A DNA stretch of 64,000 nucleotides from Daphnia carinata (Eukaryota > Arthropoda > Branchiopoda > Diplostraca > Daphniidae). Of the stretch, positions 57,221 to 64,000 are shown one piece after another. How positions within the stretch are numbered: position 1 is the stretch's first letter; every line of letters starts with the position of its first letter. The notes beneath the pieces are model-generated. The model saw only the letters and a program-made list of their open reading frames with translations, was not told the DNA's origin and ran no database searches. Location of the stretch: positions 9,896,778-9,960,777 of the forward strand of contig NC_081336.1 of assembly GCF_022539665.2 (NCBI RefSeq). The letters run 5' to 3'. Made by a program: the position numbers and the translations under genes.

Positions 57221-59700
57221 CCACATGATGGTACGTCTTTCGGGTATGACGTTTATGATTATCCGTTAATTCACTGCTGGAACACTTTGCTATTGTTTGT
57301 TTATTTTTCTTTAGTTTAATGTTTTGTGGTTTTACGCAGATTCTTAATTGATTTGGTTTCTTTAGTTGTACAGCATGTTTTTAGTATGGCGCTAATTCCG
57401 TAGTGTTCGGCCGTTAATGTTTAGCAGCTCCTCCTGGAACCATTCTTTTCTGGTAAGTAAGTTTGTTCCATATTTTCTTAGAATTGAACTGGTGGTTGCA
57501 CTGCTTCACTCGGTGGGGTAACGTGTCGCCATGTAGCAGTGTTTACCGTATGTCGGGTTTCAGAATTTCATTTATTACTTTCATTTTAACACCATATTTT
57601 TCAGAATATGTTATATTTCGTTCATAGTGTGAATTGGCAATGCTGCTTAGAAGTCGGGGTGGTGGGGGGGAGAGAAAAAGCGCTAAATTGCGATCATCAG
57701 TTTCATCATTGCTATTTTAACTGATATTCGCAAAGGATGTGTGGCGTGTCAAATAGTCAATGTCAAGTTCAGTTTCAAGCAGTGAACTACGTGGATAAAT
57801 TGCTGCCGAACAATATGTAAACTGGTATTCGTGTAGTGCGTTATTTAGATGACTGACTAGAAGGAGAAAAGAGCGGCCATGGCAAGGATAGTTGATTCAA
57901 AGACAATTTGCAGCCTGAATACACATGCAACAACCACGCCTTTTTGTCCAGTGAAAACAAGATAGTTCTTCGGTGGCTGGTCTTGCTTTTGAATGCAATT
58001 CATAGCGGGAAAGTTATCTGCACCAATTTTAGGCTTGTAGATGTTTTTTTCTTTGCTTTCGCTTTGCATGTGCATTTCAGAAGACGCTAGGATCTCGACT
58101 CCCTCTCCCAGTTGTTTGTCTGATTTTTTTTTCAAGGGCCGATCAATGAATTAACTATTCCATTTTAATTTCATTTTCTTTTACCCATAATTTTTATCAA
58201 TCGAATAAGTTGTTTACATATCGGATTCTATTCGTCTTTTGGGTTCACTTCTGTACCTTTTTGCCCAAGTGGACCTCATTACGTATCCATGCGTTGAGGC
58301 TCACTTGATTATAATTTTTGTTTTTTAAATTCGTGTCCAATTTTCGTTCTGAGCGACGCCCAAATAATTTTGAAAAAATACGTATTTTGGTACGGTTGGT
58401 TAAGTATTTCACAATTGGCACGGATTTTAGTGTGTGTGTGTCACTGATGTTGGTGCACCTACTGCACGAGAGCCGCAACGTGAATTTATCTTTCCCAACA
58501 ATACAAAACTTACCATTGTAAACCCGAAAGACAACCAGCCATCTCCTTGTTTTAATTTGGTTTTTGCATAGTGTGTCCCTGCGCAAGAGAAAACAAAATA
58601 GTTATGGCAGAAGTTGAATTCGCCGCCCATTTTGAAATAAGTCGCAACGTTGCTTCAGTTTTGTGAGCCGGCTTCAGTCGCCATTTTCTAGTTCTTTGTC
58701 GTGTGTGAAGTTGGTGGTGTGCATTTGACTCGCCAAGTATTGGACACATGAGGCAGCCATGGTAAAGTAATACTTTAGTGAATGTTTCGTCAAGAAAACA
58801 TTGTTAACATTCACCACCACCCGAAACTTTAACTTGAAAATACCTAATGTTTGAAACTCCTTTTCAAATTACAAAATGAATGATACGTTATTAACAAAAA
58901 ACTATAAGAAGTAATAATTTTCATGCTGAGTCATTGCCTTTTTTCTAAATTTTAGAGAATTCCACAAGTTGTGAAGCAGACACTGTGGTGTATCTGCCCT
59001 CGTGCTCTCACCTCCATGCTAGATGGCCATTAAGAAGGACCATAAATGTGTGGTAATATTATTTTTCCACATTCTACTGTTGCATTATTCTTTGCTGTTA
59101 TTTTTATGTCATACCATGAAAGCAAGAAGAGTTTATGTGCTTGCCATTATGGATGGTAACTTGTGTCCTTAAAAGTAAGCATGACAGGCACATTCAGATA
59201 ATGGTTATTGCTACCTTCATGCATTTTTAAAAAACCATTAAGCCAAACTGCTCAACCATGCAGTCAGGCTTTGTACTTCTTTAAAATTAATGAGATGAAC
59301 CAAGCTTGTCATTTCAATCATTTCAGGATTGTGCAGGCAAACATTGTGGTTCCATCGGTTTCCATAGTTGGGCAAGTCGTTTAATAATGCTTGGTGTTAC
59401 AATTATTTTTAAAATTATTTTTAATAAAAATTTTCCCATTCACAACATTTGCAGCTTCTGAACATTGAGAAAAGATTGTTGCTGATGTAGAGTTTTGTAA
59501 CTGTGGACCCCACAGTCCATGACAGAAACAAATAGGACAGAAAATTCCATCTTCATCACTAACAAAAGAAAAGGCATATTTCTAGATTGGCTTAACGCGT
59601 GCAGTCTGCTGTCGCGCAAACATTTATTTCATTCTGATCTACCTTTTTTCTGTCTAGTCACAAGGTAAATGTTTCCTTGTATTCTCACAGTGATAACTTT
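57220..59700. other. Spacer between G2B and the vasa-like gene
   Basis: Aligns with 21260-23700 but is more diverged, with substitutions and indels (for example extra sequence near 57205-57245). No supported gene. Confidence 0.5.
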
Positions 59701-59720
59701 AATATGGTTTTGTTTAACAG

Positions 59721-62073
<2,353 letters not shown>

Positions 62074-62317
62074 CTCAATGTAATTAACCAAAATTCGTAT
62101 CCAAGAACATCTTGGAATTTGCAATGTCTGTTTGAAAATTTGATTACGTGGTTATTTTGCCAACCTATTTACCTGAATAGATAAAATATTCATTTTGTTT
62201 AAGGAAACAGGAAATGGGAATATTTTATATTATTCTTCTCTCTTTAGTGGGTTATTTTTTTTTTTTAATTTAACGTTTAACTACATAGCTTTCAAAATCT
62301 ATAACTAACCATGTAGA

Positions 62318-62390
62318 GACAGTTATGGCATATTGGTAGCATGCTTTCCTACAGTGCGAAAGGTCTGTGGTTCGAATCTCAGTATGGTTA
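62318..62390 (+). other. tRNA-like sequence 6
   Basis: Plus strand: A-box-like TGGCATATTGGTAGCATGC and B-box GGTTCGAATCTC at tRNA spacing. The anticodon arm is CTTTC/GAAAG around an overlong loop. Probably a SINE head; a non-tRNA tail follows. Confidence 0.45.
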
Positions 62391-62552
62391 ATATTGCTTG
62401 GCGCCGAGAAAAATGTGGAATGCTGGCGTGGTCGTCCCAGAAAAAATTCTGGGATGCTACCGATCGTCGAGGAAAAAGAATTTTTCCCTTTTTTTGCCAT
62501 TTTTCGTTATTTCGACAAATAAACGTGTGCTATGAAGAAAAAAGTGTGCCTA

Positions 62553-62625
62553 GCTTATCTGAGTATTGAACACTAGACCTTCGGCTTCTTAAGCCGATGC
62601 TCTACCATTGAGCTATTTCACATGT
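62553..62625 (-). other. tRNA-like sequence 7
   Basis: Minus strand: D-arm GCTCAATGGTAGAGC pairs, and the anticodon arm TCGGC/GCCGA is perfect with loop TTAAGAA (anticodon AAG). The T-arm (GTGTTCAATACTC) and acceptor stem pair poorly, and the long variable arm expected of tRNA-Leu is missing. Likely a tRNA pseudogene or repeat. Confidence 0.45.
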
Positions 62626-63206
62626 TTATATTCTACTAATACTAATAGTGAATTTAGGAATACGGTTTGAACTTGGAAAAAAAAAACAAGCCTCCTTTTT
62701 GTTTCATGACCATTCACTGGCTCAAAATATCGAAGCCAAGACCTAGGCCACTTACCTTTCCGAATTCCAATACCTAAGATACCCGATTACCCATTTTTTC
62801 TCTGATGGAGGTTTTTCTGTCACACCATCAGTTGTACCCAGGTGTTCGTTTGACAGAACCGACTTCGTTTTTTTTTCCTTTTCGTTTTTTTCTGCCTGCC
62901 AATTGTCTGTGGTGGCAATGACGGATTTAGCGTTCAAATAAACAATTGCCGCACCACAAAACAGAGTTCAAACAACGTTGTGTATTTGTTTTTACGTAAA
63001 GAACAAAACAAACATGGAAAAATCCACCATTTTTATCTAAATCGAAAAGCGTGCATCACAACATACACAGCCACTTTGCACGACAACAGAACTATAAAAC
63101 TTGTTTTTTTTTCTTTGTTTTGTTTTTGATTTTGTTTTTTGTTTTTTTTTTTTTGCTTTTTTCTTTCCCCATAGAAAATAAAAGAAAAATGAGAAATTCT
63201 CCTTAC

Positions 63207-63316
63207 CGCTGCTGATGTTGCTGGAAGGGAATCAATGGCTGACTGTCATCATAGGATGGAGAAGATTCGTAGCTGATGTCACTGTTCTTCCGACGACGAT
63301 CTTCGCGTTGATCAAG
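63207..63316 (-). CDS. Unidentified coding exon
   Basis: A 110-nt minus-strand segment bounded by a CAG acceptor (exon starts 63316) and a CG|GTAAGG donor (ends 63207). It encodes a hydrophilic peptide beginning LDQREDRRRKNSDISYESSP and continuing SYDDSQPLIPFQQHQQ. The splice sites and codon content look real, but I do not recognise the family. It is probably part of a gene extending beyond the window or into 63.5-64 kb. Confidence 0.4.
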
Positions 63317-63439
63317 CTGAAGAACGTGAAATTAATTGATAAGGAAAACGTGAAATTGGAATACGGATTAGAGTGAATTTAGCAATACGTGTTGGACTAA
63401 GAAAAAAACATACAACGATACCATGAAAAACAGGCGATG

Positions 63440-63540
63440 ACGTGGCAACCACGAGGCGACGGGCGAGGCGATGATGGCGCGATGGGCGAAGAGAAGACGG
63501 GGCGACGGGCGAGACGAAGACGGGGCGACAGGCCCGTGCC
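63440..63540. repeat. GGCGACGGGCGA-type minisatellite
   Basis: Imperfect GGCGACGGGCGAGGCGA / GGGCGACGGGCGAGACGA units. The complement resembles the minisatellite at 27945-28080, so both may derive from one repeat family. Confidence 0.65.
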
Positions 63541-64000
63541 AGGGTGCTGCAAAAATATTGTTTGTTAACCATTGACATCACTATATAGAGGAACAGACTT
63601 CTTCTACCAGATTGAGACTGATGAGATGATGAGTTTGCAAAGAGTCAAAGAATGACGTGAGGTATCCAATCCATTGATTTTGCATTGTTGGTTATCTTTT
63701 TTTTTGCAAACAGCATCCTTTTGAGTTTTAGATCCTCGAGCTAGAAATAAAAGCATAACCATGACAATGGGATACAGATTGACAAAATCTAAGTCAAATA
63801 CCATACTTCACAACACAAAATCCTGCCCTTTAATGGGCTATGTAGAAATGATTTGAAACACTACATATAGTGCACTTTTCACACATAACTGAATGACATG
63901 ATGAACGAAGAGTAGCAGAATGATGTAATTGGCATGGTGGTATCCCAACTCATATGGCTTGTGCCATTTCTAATTTTTCTTCGTGGTCAGTATCCTTAGT

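Larger units (their letters stand above)
62080..63200. other. Intergenic DNA right of the vasa-like gene
   Basis: Contains two tRNA-like elements (listed separately), T-rich low-complexity tracts around 63100-63160 and no supported gene. Confidence 0.5.

Noticed and set aside
62553-62625. Functional tRNA-Leu (anticodon AAG)
   Set aside because: The anticodon arm is perfect, but the T-arm and acceptor stem do not pair and there is no long variable arm.

Overview
This window looks like arthropod nuclear DNA, most probably a cladoceran crustacean such as Daphnia. The evidence is short GT-AG introns (often 60-100 bp), an AT-rich background, a secreted coiled-coil/C1q-like gene of a type I associate with Daphnia, vasa-like and Tubby-like (TULP4/tusp) gene fragments, and many tRNA-derived repeats. 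The species call is an inference; no database was searched.

The dominant content is a minus-strand array of one multidomain family: ankyrin repeats, then a protein kinase resembling the IRE1/RNase L group, then a second ankyrin array. Members, in order along the + strand, are G0 (170-2621, broken), a nearly erased relic (7050-7580), G1A (10374-12834, broken), G2A (15620-19872, about 1,326 residues if one extra base is ignored), G3 (39878-43520, kinase-ankyrin-kinase-ankyrin with a pseudokinase first), G1B (46333-48792, one in-frame stop) and G2B (51578-55832, two indels). I could reconstruct the exon structure. The modules share a ~700-nt exon (ankyrins plus kinase N-lobe), a ~515-nt exon (kinase C-lobe), a 125-nt exon (end of kinase) and a long ankyrin exon, with the same phases throughout. 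The short first exon of G0, G1 and G2 is the last exon of a lost upstream kinase, so the ancestor probably had the G3 plan.

A segment of about 16-17 kb is present twice, 8008-24310 (copy A) and 44000-60997 (copy B), about 36 kb apart. It carries G1, G2 and the 5' part of a vasa-like gene. Copy A starts within a few bases of a 100-N assembly gap. Frameshifts in G2 lie at different places in the two copies, and patches of clustered differences look like gene conversion. Real duplication and misassembled haplotypes are both possible.

Between the copies lie the 3' exons of a Tubby-like gene (24605-26313), a probable piggyBac-like MITE (28154-28475), a cluster of tRNA-like sequences (28.6-29.3 kb), a possible tetraspanin exon (30.9 kb) and a secreted coiled-coil/C1q-like gene (35670-37522). 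The right end holds a decaying vasa-like DEAD-box gene (59721-62073), more tRNA-like elements and one unidentified minus-strand exon (63207-63316). Conserved upstream blocks and a repeated intergenic cassette accompany the kinase genes and show that whole gene-plus-spacer units were duplicated.
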